49,337 nt of DNA from NCBI RefSeq assembly GCF_009789225.1, contig NZ_WSTA01000023.1, positions 1 to 49,337 of the forward strand, read 5' to 3'. The position numbers and the translations under genes are program-made. This document shows, one piece after another, positions 37,787 to 44,626 of the stretch. Origin of the DNA: Agromyces seonyuensis. Lineage in GTDB: Bacteria > Actinomycetota > Actinomycetes > Actinomycetales > Microbacteriaceae. Position 1 is the stretch's first letter. Each line of letters starts with the position of its first letter. The notes under the pieces are model-generated. The model saw only the letters and a list, made by a program, of their open reading frames with translations. It was not told where the DNA came from and did no database searches.

Positions 37787-37998
37787 GACCCGCTCGCGCC
37801 GGGGTCGGGTTCCCTCGGCGGGAGCGTAGCGGCGCTGGATCTTCCTTTCTCACCAGCGCCGAGCCGAAGCACTTCCCCCAGCGACGCCTCCGGTCGAGAT
37901 GTCGAGGTGCTTCGACAATCCGGAGGGCACCGCGTTGTCAGTGCGCGGTGCCCTCCCACTCACTGACACCACTGGCGACCACCGGGAAGGAGCCGACC
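37787..37998 (+). terminator. Two hairpins in the gap after the capsid gene
   Basis: GGCGCTGG (37831-37838) pairs with CCAGCGCC (37853-37860). Further on, perfect 13-bp arms at 37922-37934 and 37944-37956 (GGAGGGCACCGCG and complement) enclose a 9-nt loop. Neither has a T-run. Phages often place a partial terminator after the capsid gene to lower expression of downstream genes; that role is inferred. Confidence 0.55.
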
Positions 37999-38580
37999 AT
38001 GGCTTTCCTCAACGCAACAACCCCCGAAGAGCTGCGACGTGCTGTCGCAGAATCGGCCGATCCGATTCACGCCCTGGACTTCGTCCTCGACCTCCAGGCC
38101 AGTGCCGAGGCCCGCGCGTTCTGTACCCGCGACGGCGCGGACAACGGCTGGCTGCTCGCGCTCGGCGACGCCTTCATCGACCACACCATGGCCGAGGCGA
38201 CCTCTGGCACCGGCCTGCGCCACAGCGACCTCGCGCGACGCCACGAGGGGCCTGACCCTGGCCGTGCCATCGTCGTCCGCGCCAGTGACTACGACATCGA
38301 ACAGACCGTCGTCGAGGCCAGCCAGAACACGGCAGCGTCCTGGCGGCGCTGGCTGTACATCTCGGAGATCGAGAACGGCGCGTGGAGGAACACCGGCGTC
38401 GGCCCGTGCGACCGCTGCGACCTCCCGCCGCAACTCCGGCTCGACCACCACGAGGCCGGTCGAATCGCAGGCGTCTTCCATGTATCGCGAGGCCGATACG
38501 TCGTGGAGTTCGCCCTCTGCGCCACGTGCCTCGACTTCTACACGAACCTAAACGTCGCAGCATCCCAGGAGTGCTCATGA
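37999..38580 (+). CDS. Hypothetical element protein with CxxC pairs
   Basis: 193 residues. The N-terminal half is helical and acidic. The C-terminal half has CDRCDLPPQ (about 135) and CATCLDFY near the end, two CxxC pairs about 40 residues apart that could bind one zinc. GGGAAGGAG precedes ATG 37999. Its stop overlaps the start of the TerS-like gene (ATGA). I do not recognise a family; its place between capsid and TerS-like genes suggests a packaging or morphogenesis role, but this is inference. Confidence 0.7.
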   Translation: MAFLNATTPEELRRAVAESADPIHALDFVLDLQASAEARAFCTRDGADNGWLLALGDAFIDHTMAEATSGTGLRHSDLARRHEGPDPGRAIVVRASDYDIEQTVVEASQNTAASWRRWLYISEIENGAWRNTGVGPCDRCDLPPQLRLDHHEAGRIAGVFHVSRGRYVVEFALCATCLDFYTNLNVAASQECS

Positions 38581-39125
38581 CTAGCGGCGTTGTCTCGGCC
38601 GAGAAGCGCTGCCTCGCGAGGAACAAGCGCGGTGTGCAGTGCGGCAAGGCGCGACTGGTCGGCCTGACGGTATGCCGCATCCATGGCGGTGGAACCAAGG
38701 CGTCGTTGGCCAAGAGTCGTCGAGCCATCGATCAGCTCGTTACGCCCGCCCTCGTCCAACTCCAGCAGATCATCAACTCGGAGACGTCGACCAATACGGA
38801 GAAGCTCCAAGCGATCCGGCTTGTGCTTGATCGAACTGGGTTCGGACCCAACGCGACGATCCAGGTCGACGGCAAGTGGGAGCAGACCATGGTCCACATC
38901 TTCGGGAAGGGCGCCGCCGATGCTGCGCGAGATGGTGAACTCGGGCTCGCTATCAACCGGGAGGTCCCGGAGGAGTACCGCGCCGAACTTGAGGCGTACC
39001 AGCCGACGACCTTGGAAGACATCCAGGAAGCCGAGGTAGTCGAGGACGAGCCTGAGGTTCCCGAGAACGTTGTCCGGATCCGTTCCGTGCGCGGATCCGC
39101 TGAACCTCCGAGAAGGGACCGCTGA
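38577..39125 (+). CDS. Terminase small subunit-like protein
   Basis: 182 residues. The N-terminus has a Cys/His cluster (CLARNKRGVQCGKARLVG, then CRIHGG) as in many actinophage small terminases and packaging-linked proteins; a helical segment LVQLQQIINS and the block AIRLVLDRTGFGP follow, also frequent in TerS. The C-terminal 60 residues are acidic. TerS recognises the pac site and recruits the large terminase; phage satellites commonly carry their own TerS to redirect a helper's packaging. It overlaps genes on both sides (ATGA, TGATG), so it is part of one operon. Assignment is by motif recognition. Confidence 0.6.
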   Translation: MTSGVVSAEKRCLARNKRGVQCGKARLVGLTVCRIHGGGTKASLAKSRRAIDQLVTPALVQLQQIINSETSTNTEKLQAIRLVLDRTGFGPNATIQVDGKWEQTMVHIFGKGAADAARDGELGLAINREVPEEYRAELEAYQPTTLEDIQEAEVVEDEPEVPENVVRIRSVRGSAEPPRRDR

Positions 39126-39316
39126 TGCTCACTGATGCAGACGTCCCGCGCGCGCCGCGCGGTGCCCAAACAGCTGAGTTCTCGCCCGATCCGGTGCCGC
39201 CCAAGGTCATCGGTGACCCGGTGGCGCCGCCTCACGTGACGCGCCGAACGGTTACTGCCGAGGGACACGAGGAACGGTACAGCGAGCAGCGCCAGCGAGA
39301 CCGGAGGCAGTCGTGA
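39125..39316 (+). CDS. Small hypothetical element protein
   Basis: 63 residues, Pro/Arg-rich and probably disordered. It overlaps the previous stop (TGATG) and the next start (GTGA), the only reason to believe it is translated. No family recognised. Confidence 0.5.
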   Translation: MLTDADVPRAPRGAQTAEFSPDPVPPKVIGDPVAPPHVTRRTVTAEGHEERYSEQRQRDRRQS

Positions 39317-39630
39317 GCACGGTCGAGGAACTGCGCCAGGAGTTGCTGGCGAAGCGTGCGGCGACGGCCGCAGCCGACGCCGAGGCAGGGCGCGACCTGG
39401 AGGCCGAGCGGGAAGCCCGCGACGACTGGCGGGTACGTTCGCAGCGAACGACAAGCCTCCTGTTGCTCTGGTGGGCGACCGCGCCAGAGTGCCCGATGTA
39501 CGGCCACGCCACACGTGATTGCCGATGCCGCACGACGAACAACCGCGAAGAGGCTGAACAGCACGTGGCTGAGCAGAACGCGCTGATTCGCGCCGTGCGA
39601 GTCGCTGCGAAGGTGTTGGAGAAGCGTTAG
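39313..39630 (+). CDS. Small hypothetical element protein, helical
   Basis: 105 residues with GTG start overlapping the previous stop. The first 45 residues are a strongly charged helix (ELRQELLAKRAATAAADAEA), followed by LLLLWWATAPECPMYGH and a CRC motif. Last gene of the capsid operon. Function unknown. Confidence 0.55.
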   Translation: MSTVEELRQELLAKRAATAAADAEAGRDLEAEREARDDWRVRSQRTTSLLLLWWATAPECPMYGHATRDCRCRTTNNREEAEQHVAEQNALIRAVRVAAKVLEKR

Positions 39631-39641
39631 GCGGCGATCTA

Positions 39642-39695
39642 GGGCGCTTGCGTCGCGAGGTCGAATCGAATATCGACCGGCGAATGCAAGCGCCC
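39642..39695. repeat. Hairpin with conserved loop motif, copy A
   Basis: Perfect 10-bp arms GGGCGCTTGC (39642-39651) and GCAAGCGCCC (39686-39695). The 34-nt loop contains TCGAATCGAATATCGACC (39661-39678), shared with 43005-43020 and 46450-46469. It follows the last gene of the capsid operon. Confidence 0.75.
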
Positions 39696-39741
39696 CGGAA
39701 CGCGTTCGCCCGGAGTGGTTCCCAAGCGTGCCTGAGGTTTA

Positions 39742-39768
39742 TATAATCGATCTATCGCGACAGTCGCG
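39742..39768 (+). promoter_or_regulatory. Promoter (TATAAT) with adjacent inverted repeat, replication operon
   Basis: TATAAT at 39742-39747 is a perfect -10; no good -35 is seen (TTCCCA at 17 bp). CGCGAC-A-GTCGCG at 39756-39768 is a perfect inverted repeat beginning at about +1, a likely operator, perhaps for the HTH protein encoded just downstream. Confidence 0.6.
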
Positions 39769-39783
39769 GGGTGCGGAAAAGAT

Positions 39784-39810
39784 AGCCCACTTGTCTAAGA
39801 CAGGTGGGCT
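39784..39810 (+). promoter_or_regulatory. Hairpin covering the ribosome binding site of the HTH gene
   Basis: AGCCCACTTGTCT pairs with AGACAGGTGGGCT (one G-U). It is followed by TTTTGCTTT, so it could act as an intrinsic terminator or attenuator. The only plausible ribosome binding site for the next gene, AGGTGGG at 39802-39808, is in the right arm and would be hidden when the hairpin forms. Confidence 0.65.
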
Positions 39811-39816
39811 TTTGCT

Positions 39817-40122
39817 TTGCTTACTTTCAACGACCAGCCGCTGAAGCGATTCGTTCAGCACCGCGGCTGGACATACGCCGCGTTCGCGCGTGAGCTTGCC
39901 GACCGAACCGGCGAGCCGCTTTCCTCCAACGAGGCCATGCTCATCTGCCGCGGCCGGCGTCACCCCAGCCCCAAGCAGATCGACGCCATCCTCGATCTGC
40001 TCGGCGGATCCCTGCCGGTCGAGGTCGTCTTCGAGCCGGAACTGCTGGAGTTCCGGCACTCGTGGCCTCCGAAACGAGGCACCAAGCCCTCCGGGTGGGT
40101 GCGACCGACGGCAGGCGAGTGA
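39817..40122 (+). CDS. Helix-turn-helix regulator of the element
   Basis: 101 residues. Residues about 8-60 fit an XRE-like helix-turn-helix: LKRFVQHRGWTYAAFARELAD, a loop with EPLSSNEAMLICRGRRHPS, and PKQIDAILDLLGG. The remainder is short and beta-like. The start has to be TTG 39817, because a TAA lies in frame at 39796 and no other start codon intervenes; AGGTGGG lies 8 nt upstream. As the first gene after the promoter it is a good candidate for the element's repressor or replication regulator. Confidence 0.65.
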   Translation: MLTFNDQPLKRFVQHRGWTYAAFARELADRTGEPLSSNEAMLICRGRRHPSPKQIDAILDLLGGSLPVEVVFEPELLEFRHSWPPKRGTKPSGWVRPTAGE

Positions 40123-40123
40123 C

Positions 40124-40225
40124 GTGGCCGCCGCAGAGCTCGACATCGTCCAGATACCGGACGAGTACATCGACCGAGGTGTTGCGTTCCTCCGAGGGAT
40201 GGAGGCCGACAATGCTCGCGAATGA
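40124..40225 (+). CDS. Very small hypothetical ORF
   Basis: 33 residues from GTG 40124, 1 bp after the regulator stop, overlapping the next start. Sequence AAAELDIVQIPDEYIDRGV looks protein-like. Support is position only. Confidence 0.4.
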   Translation: MAAAELDIVQIPDEYIDRGVAFLRGMEADNARE

Positions 40226-40466
40226 GAAAAGGGCCGCTCCCTTTTCCACGGGGAGCGACCCCAAGAGCCGCCAAAGCTCCACCATCGATTCAGATTGTAT
40301 CGAACGTGTCTTCGAATCGGAATCGGAGTCACCCGACGTGCGCAACGCCTCCAAAGCTGTCGCAGCCGCACGGTTCGCCGCGGCTCGTACTGAGTCGCTT
40401 GTCCTCGAGGTCCGGGCTGCCTCGTTGGCTATTCGCCGCAATGCGATGGCGGTGATCGCCCGATGA
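40212..40466 (+). CDS. Small hypothetical element protein
   Basis: 84 residues. ATG 40212 has GGAGG 6 nt upstream. Acidic/Ser-rich first half, then an Ala/Arg-rich helix (ASKAVAAARFAAARTESL). Its stop overlaps the Prim-Pol start (ATGA). Function unknown. Confidence 0.55.
   Translation: MLANEKRAAPFSTGSDPKSRQSSTIDSDCIERVFESESESPDVRNASKAVAAARFAAARTESLVLEVRAASLAIRRNAMAVIAR
40224..40261 (-). terminator. Minus-strand intrinsic terminator inside the small ORF
   Basis: On the minus strand GGGTCGCTCCC (40261-40251) pairs with GGGAGCGGCCC (40241-40231), one U-G pair, followed by TTTTCTC. In the plus direction the pair is a C-A mismatch and there is no T-run, so it favours an antisense transcript coming from the right. 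Confidence 0.5.
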
Positions 40467-41323
40467 ACGGCCACGGCTTCCGGCTCCTGCCTCTCAGGCC
40501 GGGCACGAACATCCCGGCGATCCGCAACTGGCAGAACCTCGCCACAGACGACCACGATCAAATCTTCGCCTGGCGTCAGGAGTTCCCTGGCTGCAACTGG
40601 GGCGTCCGCACCGGCGATGGTCTCGGCGTGCTCGACCTCGACACCAAGAACGACGAACACGGCTTCGGCGGTTTCGACTCGCTGATCGACGTTCAGGAGC
40701 ATTACGGCGTCGACCTCAGCAACCTGCCTGTCGTCCAGACTGCGAGCGGAGCGCACCTGTACTTCCGGTACGACGGTCACCTGCCATCCAAGGTGCCGTG
40801 GCTTCCTCACCTCGACGTGAAGGCCGATGGCGGGCATCAGGTCGCCGGTCCCGGCACGCGTCGCGAGGTGAACGGCGTCGGGCGCGTTTACGAGGTCATC
40901 CGCGGCGACCTCGCCAAGGGTCTCCGTGGCGTGCCGTTCGCTCCGCCCGAGCTGATCGAGGCCATCCGCAACACTCGCGGATCCCGGAGGTCGGGCACGG
41001 GCCGGGGATCGCCCTCAGCAGGTGCCGATCTCCCCTCGACGGAAGACGCGATCCGGGACGGCCTGCCCATGGGAGCGCGTGATGACTTCATGCACCGGCT
41101 GGCGTGCCGGTGGTGGTCGAAACTCGGCCTTGACGCGCATGCCGAGGTCTACGCCTTGGGCCTGACGGTTTGGTCCGAGACGCCGGACCACGACTCGTTC
41201 CCGTGGTCGCAGGCCGAGAAGTGCTTGATGAGCGCGCATCGCTTCGTCAGCGCCGAGACGGCATCCAACCTCGCGGTCATAGATGCATGGCTGCACGCAT
41301 CCAACGAAGGGGGCCGGGGATGA
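40463..41323 (+). CDS. Bifunctional DNA primase/polymerase (Prim-Pol, AEP superfamily)
   Basis: 286 residues. N-terminal Prim-Pol features in order: LLPLRPGTNIPAIRNWQ, WGVRTGDGLGVLDLD with the metal-binding LDLD (57-60), TASGAHLYF (93-101), HLDVKADGGHQVAGPGTRR (117-133). Residues about 190-286 form a separate helical domain (GARDDFMHRLACRWWSKLGL), similar to the region after Prim-Pol in phage and plasmid primases. It should prime replication of the element. Overlaps neighbours on both sides (ATGA each), so it is one operon with the helicase. Confidence 0.85.
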   Translation: MNGHGFRLLPLRPGTNIPAIRNWQNLATDDHDQIFAWRQEFPGCNWGVRTGDGLGVLDLDTKNDEHGFGGFDSLIDVQEHYGVDLSNLPVVQTASGAHLYFRYDGHLPSKVPWLPHLDVKADGGHQVAGPGTRREVNGVGRVYEVIRGDLAKGLRGVPFAPPELIEAIRNTRGSRRSGTGRGSPSAGADLPSTEDAIRDGLPMGARDDFMHRLACRWWSKLGLDAHAEVYALGLTVWSETPDHDSFPWSQAEKCLMSAHRFVSAETASNLAVIDAWLHASNEGGRG

Positions 41324-42573
41324 GCGACCTCCCTACGCCGGAAGAGATCAGGCGATTCGCCGAGCAGGCCAGCGCGCGGATGGGGGGCTTCGGCGATCCT
41401 TCGTTCTCCCTCGTCAATGGCGAGCTGCCCGCGTTCCTCCTGGAACTCGACGCCGACGTCCTCAAGGCCGTCGAAAAGGGCGTAATGAACGCCGAAGTGC
41501 GCGAGCTGGTCGCGCGTGTTCGTCGTGAGAAGCGTGTCGCGAAGTACGGCGACGCTGCGGCAACCTCGGGTTTCGACTTCATGTTCGGCGAGACTGCTTC
41601 GGATATCCCGATCTGGGGTGCAGGCGACGACCTACTCTGGGCCGAGGCCGGCGGGCTGATGATCCCGTCCGACCAGGGACTCGGTAAGTCGTTCACGGCT
41701 CAACAGGTGATCCTCGGCCGGCTCGGATTCGGCCCGGGGCACCTGCTGGGCCAGCCAATCCGACCTCTCAGGGAGGACCGGAAGGTTGTCTACCTCGCGC
41801 TCGACCGACCTCGACAGATCGCGCGCAGCATGGCGCGCCTCTTCACGAGCGACGAGGAACAGGCGGCTGCCCGTGAACGTCTCGGAGTCTGGACGAAGCC
41901 GATCCCGATCGACATCCTCGGGGACCCGTACGCATTCGCGGACTGGGTGCAAGACACCTTCGGTGAGAACGTCGGCGATCTGGTCATCGACAGCGTGAAG
42001 GACCTCACTCCGGCGAACCTCTCGGCAGGTGAGGTCGGGCAGGCGCTCGACATGGCGTGGAAGGAGTGCCGAGCCCGGGGGATGAGCACCTTCGTGCTGC
42101 ACCACGAGAGGAAGACCGGGAACGAGGAATCCCGCGCGAATCGCATGCCCTCGCTCGACAACATCTACGGCTCGGTCTGGCTCACCTCCGGCATGGATTC
42201 GATCCTTCACATCCAGGGCAAACAGGGCGACAACCTCGTGCGGTACACGCACCTGAAGGCGATCCTCAACATGCTCGAACCGATCGATGCGGTGCACGAC
42301 CAGGAGAACGGTCGTACAGACGTGATCGGCCTCGCGAAGGCTTCCAACGCGTCCGATGCGAAGGTCGAGCAGGTGTACGCCTCGATCCGTTCCGGAAGCG
42401 CCGGGGGAGCGGTGACGACCGCAGCCGACATCGTGCAGAGGACGGGCATCGCGAAGGCATCGGTCGATCGCTACGTCAAGAAGCTGGTCGAGGCAGGGCG
42501 CGTGGTGGTTGCGAGCGAGTACGTCAAGGCGTCGGCCACGCCCGCGACGTACCGAGTGCCGGAGCCTGCGTAG
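41320..42573 (+). CDS. RecA-like ATPase/replicative helicase (RepA-like) with C-terminal winged helix
   Basis: 417 residues. Walker A region MIPSDQGLGKSFTAQ (115-129): GKS is intact, but the first Gly of GxxxxGK[ST] is Ser, as in some RepA-like ATPases. Walker B is LVIDSV (221-226), and VLHHERKTG follows. Residues about 365-417 form a winged helix (VTTAADIVQRTGIAKASVDRY). With the preceding primase it makes a two-gene replication module, and the iterons begin 11 bp after its stop. Function as helicase loader or helicase is inferred. Confidence 0.8.
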   Translation: MSDLPTPEEIRRFAEQASARMGGFGDPSFSLVNGELPAFLLELDADVLKAVEKGVMNAEVRELVARVRREKRVAKYGDAAATSGFDFMFGETASDIPIWGAGDDLLWAEAGGLMIPSDQGLGKSFTAQQVILGRLGFGPGHLLGQPIRPLREDRKVVYLALDRPRQIARSMARLFTSDEEQAAARERLGVWTKPIPIDILGDPYAFADWVQDTFGENVGDLVIDSVKDLTPANLSAGEVGQALDMAWKECRARGMSTFVLHHERKTGNEESRANRMPSLDNIYGSVWLTSGMDSILHIQGKQGDNLVRYTHLKAILNMLEPIDAVHDQENGRTDVIGLAKASNASDAKVEQVYASIRSGSAGGAVTTAADIVQRTGIAKASVDRYVKKLVEAGRVVVASEYVKASATPATYRVPEPA

Positions 42574-42583
42574 GCGCTCAAAA

Positions 42584-42815
42584 CCGAGAATCACTTTCGA
42601 GAATCACCCCAGAATCATCGACCGAGAATCATCGGTCGACTGGGGTGATTCTCGGTTCCGGTTCTGGTCGATCTTGAGGTCGACGAATGGCCCTCAATGC
42701 GCGACATATCAACCATCTGGACCGAGAATCACCAGCGAGAATCATTCGAGAATCATCCGGGCTCGATCGAGAATCATTCGCGCGATTCCCTTAGAATCGC
42801 GCATGATGATTCTCG
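42584..42815. repeat. Iteron array, probable replication origin of the element
   Basis: Ten copies of CGAGAATCA(C/T), nine of them full and one reading CAGAATCATC. Direct: 42585-42594, 42598-42607, 42610-42619 (variant), 42623-42632, 42723-42732, 42736-42745, 42747-42756, 42768-42777. Inverted: 42645-42654 and 42806-42815. Copies at 42621-42631 and 42646-42656 form perfect 11-bp arms; TCGACCGA/TCGGTCGA at 42618-42639 is a further palindrome. Placement directly after primase and helicase genes is that of an iteron origin. No coding sequence fits here. Confidence 0.85.
42780..42802. repeat. Perfect 9-bp inverted repeat in the origin region
   Basis: GCGCGATTC (42780-42788) and GAATCGCGC (42794-42802) around CCTTA. 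It sits between the last direct and the last inverted iteron and could be the unwinding or primer site. Confidence 0.6.
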
Positions 42816-43173
42816 GGTTGGTCCTCGGCTGCCAAGCAGCTTCTTCGGGAGGATCGTTTGAGGACCCATGGGAGAAGTTGGCTCAATAGGGTGCCGATTT
42901 CCTGCATCAATAGTTTTTCGAAGCGATTTCGATCCGCCCTCAAGTCTCCGATTGGCTTGTAGAAGCCGTAGAAGACCCTCTGAGGCGATCGAGGCGCGAT
43001 GTTGATTCGAATATCGACCGTGCATTCTCGATGCCTCTAACGCGCGCTCAATGTTGAGGACTATCGAGGCGTGTACACAAACCGAGGGGATAGTTGACAA
43101 GAGGCGTACGTCGATTATTGTCCAATCGATCGATTCGAACAAAGCTTCGAGTCTCGAAAAGGATGGAAAGACC
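42816..43173 (+). promoter_or_regulatory. Non-coding region after the origin: motif copy B and promoter
   Basis: 358 bp without a convincing gene, lower in GC than its surroundings. GATTCGAATATCGACC at 43005-43020 is copy B of the recurring motif. TTGACA (43094-43099) and TATTGT (43116-43121), 16 bp apart, form a good vegetative promoter for the 43174 gene; the spacer and start region contain further TCGATT/ATCGATCGATTCGAA sequence similar to the motif. Confidence 0.6.
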
Positions 43174-43452
43174 ATGACGAATACCGAAGTCAGCACCTCG
43201 ACCACGCGCGTGCTGCTCAACATCTCCGACAACCAGGGATACGCGCCCGACCAGATCGAGACCCGCGTCACCCTCGGCGACTTGCTCGATGCCGTGACCG
43301 AGGCCATCCGGGAGTTCGGCGAAGGTGCCGTGATCGTGCTGTCGAACGGCCAGCGCTACGGAGCCGGCTTTGGCTCGATCTCCAGCACCTGGGACGGTGC
43401 CGTTGAGTTCGAGGTCTCCGACGCTGACGAGGACGAGGAGGGCGAGTGGTGA
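43174..43452 (+). CDS. Small acidic hypothetical protein
   Basis: 92 residues. VTLGDLLDAVTEAIREFGEGAVIVL and NGQRYGAGFGSISS look like a small folded domain; the C-terminus is Asp/Glu-rich. ATG 43174 with GGATGGAAAG upstream; transcribed from the TTGACA promoter. Overlaps the next start. No family recognised. Confidence 0.65.
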   Translation: MTNTEVSTSTTRVLLNISDNQGYAPDQIETRVTLGDLLDAVTEAIREFGEGAVIVLSNGQRYGAGFGSISSTWDGAVEFEVSDADEDEEGEW

Positions 43453-43745
43453 GCCTCCGTGCCTACTGGGCGGCCTACGACGCCACCCTTGCCCGAATCC
43501 GTGCTGAGAAGCCCGACACCTTCACTGCCTTGAAGGCGATCCTCGATGCCTTCGAGCCGCCGAGCTCCGGGCAAGCGTTCTTCCCGGACGGTGCCGACGA
43601 CACGCTCGCCGATGCGCTCGAAGAGGCTGGGTGGGACGTCAACTTCAGGGATGGGACCTACGTCTACTACGCAGTCCACTTCGCCACCCACGCCTCGCTG
43701 GCCTTCGTTGAGGGCGACCTGTACGAGGGGCTGCATCGCTCATGA
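43446..43745 (+). CDS. Small hypothetical protein
   Basis: 99 residues from GTG 43446 (or GTG 43449, which would overlap the previous stop as GTGA). AGGAGG lies 7-10 nt upstream. Sequence AYWAAYDATLARIRAEKPDT and WDVNFRDGTYVYYAVHF suggests a compact alpha/beta protein. Function unknown. Confidence 0.6.
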   Translation: MVSLRAYWAAYDATLARIRAEKPDTFTALKAILDAFEPPSSGQAFFPDGADDTLADALEEAGWDVNFRDGTYVYYAVHFATHASLAFVEGDLYEGLHRS

Positions 43746-43750
43746 GTAGG

Positions 43751-43948
43751 TCAGGACTCGATGGGCTCCCAGGTGCCCCGAGCGCCGCGAAGAGGGATCT
43801 TCACCAACCGATACTGCTGACCACAGTCATCGCATGCCCAGATGGTGCCGACTCCGAAGTCAGGCTCGCCGGTCGTCCACTTCCGTGTGATGTCCGGAAC
43901 CGGGCAAGGAGGGTGGCTTGCGACCGGCACGATCTTCACGAATCCCAT
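43751..43948 (-). CDS. Small zinc-ribbon-like protein on the opposite strand
   Basis: 65 residues. GTIWACDDCGQQYRLVKIPLR and the WEPIES end resemble small phage proteins with a CxxC knuckle after a Trp; another Cys is in HPPCPVPD. ATG 43948 with AGGA about 8 nt upstream; a GTG two codons earlier is possible. It is the only minus gene in this part of the element and is divergent from the resolvase (26 bp). Confidence 0.6.
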   Translation of the reverse strand: MGFVKIVPVASHPPCPVPDITRKWTTGEPDFGVGTIWACDDCGQQYRLVKIPLRGARGTWEPIES

Positions 43949-43974
43949 GCGCACATCCTGCCGGAGGTCGGCGC

Positions 43975-44595
43975 ATGAAGGTCGTCGGGTATCTCCGGGT
44001 CTCCACCGTCGACCAGGAACACGGCATCGCTGCGCAGCGAGCGGCGATCTGGGGAGAGGCTGACCGTCGAGGCTGGGCTGTCGAGTTCATCGAGGACGCG
44101 GGCAAGTCGGGCAAAGACATCGATCGGCCCGGCATCACCCGTGCCCTCGGCTTGCTGAGCCGCGGTGAGGCCGATGCGCTGGTCGTCTCGAAGCTCGACA
44201 GACTCTCACGCTCACTCTCGGACTTCGCACGCCTACTCGACCTTGCCTCGAGGCAGGGTTGGTCGATCATCGCGCTCGACCTCGGCATCGACACGTCAAC
44301 GCCCACAGGGAAGCTCGTCGCCTCAGTGATGGCCGCGGTCGCTCAGTGGGAACGAGAGACCATCGGCCTTCGCACGAAGGAAGCCCTCGCCGCGGCCAAG
44401 GCCAAGGGTGTGCACGTTGGCCGGCCCCGCAAGCTCGATCCTGCCGTTGCCCGGAGGATCCGCAACCTGCGTTCGCGAGGCCACACGTATCGGGCTATCG
44501 CAGACCGCCTCAACGCCGACGCCGTGCCGCTGCCTGGGGGAGGGGCGCGGTGGCACCCAAGCGGTGTCCGGCAGACCGCGCTGCGAGCCAGCTGA
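43975..44595 (+). CDS. Small serine recombinase (resolvase/invertase family)
   Basis: 206 residues. The catalytic Ser10 is in VVGYLRVSTVDQ, then EDAGKSGKDIDRPGITRAL, ALVVSKLDRLSRSLSDF and GKLVASVMAAVAQWERE, all resolvase hallmarks. The C-terminus has a Hin-like helix-turn-helix (DPAVARRIRNLRSRGHTYRAIADRL). It may resolve dimers of the replicating element or invert a segment. GGAGG 7 nt before ATG 43975. It is distinct from the large integrase at the right end. Confidence 0.92.
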   Translation: MKVVGYLRVSTVDQEHGIAAQRAAIWGEADRRGWAVEFIEDAGKSGKDIDRPGITRALGLLSRGEADALVVSKLDRLSRSLSDFARLLDLASRQGWSIIALDLGIDTSTPTGKLVASVMAAVAQWERETIGLRTKEALAAAKAKGVHVGRPRKLDPAVARRIRNLRSRGHTYRAIADRLNADAVPLPGGGARWHPSGVRQTALRAS

Positions 44596-44626
44596 TGTCC
44601 TCTACGCAACCTACGATGGGATCGAA

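Noticed and set aside
43742..43978. Plus-strand ORF overlapping the small minus gene
   Set aside because: Arg/His/Pro-rich shadow; the minus frame has a CxxC motif and typical small phage protein sequence.
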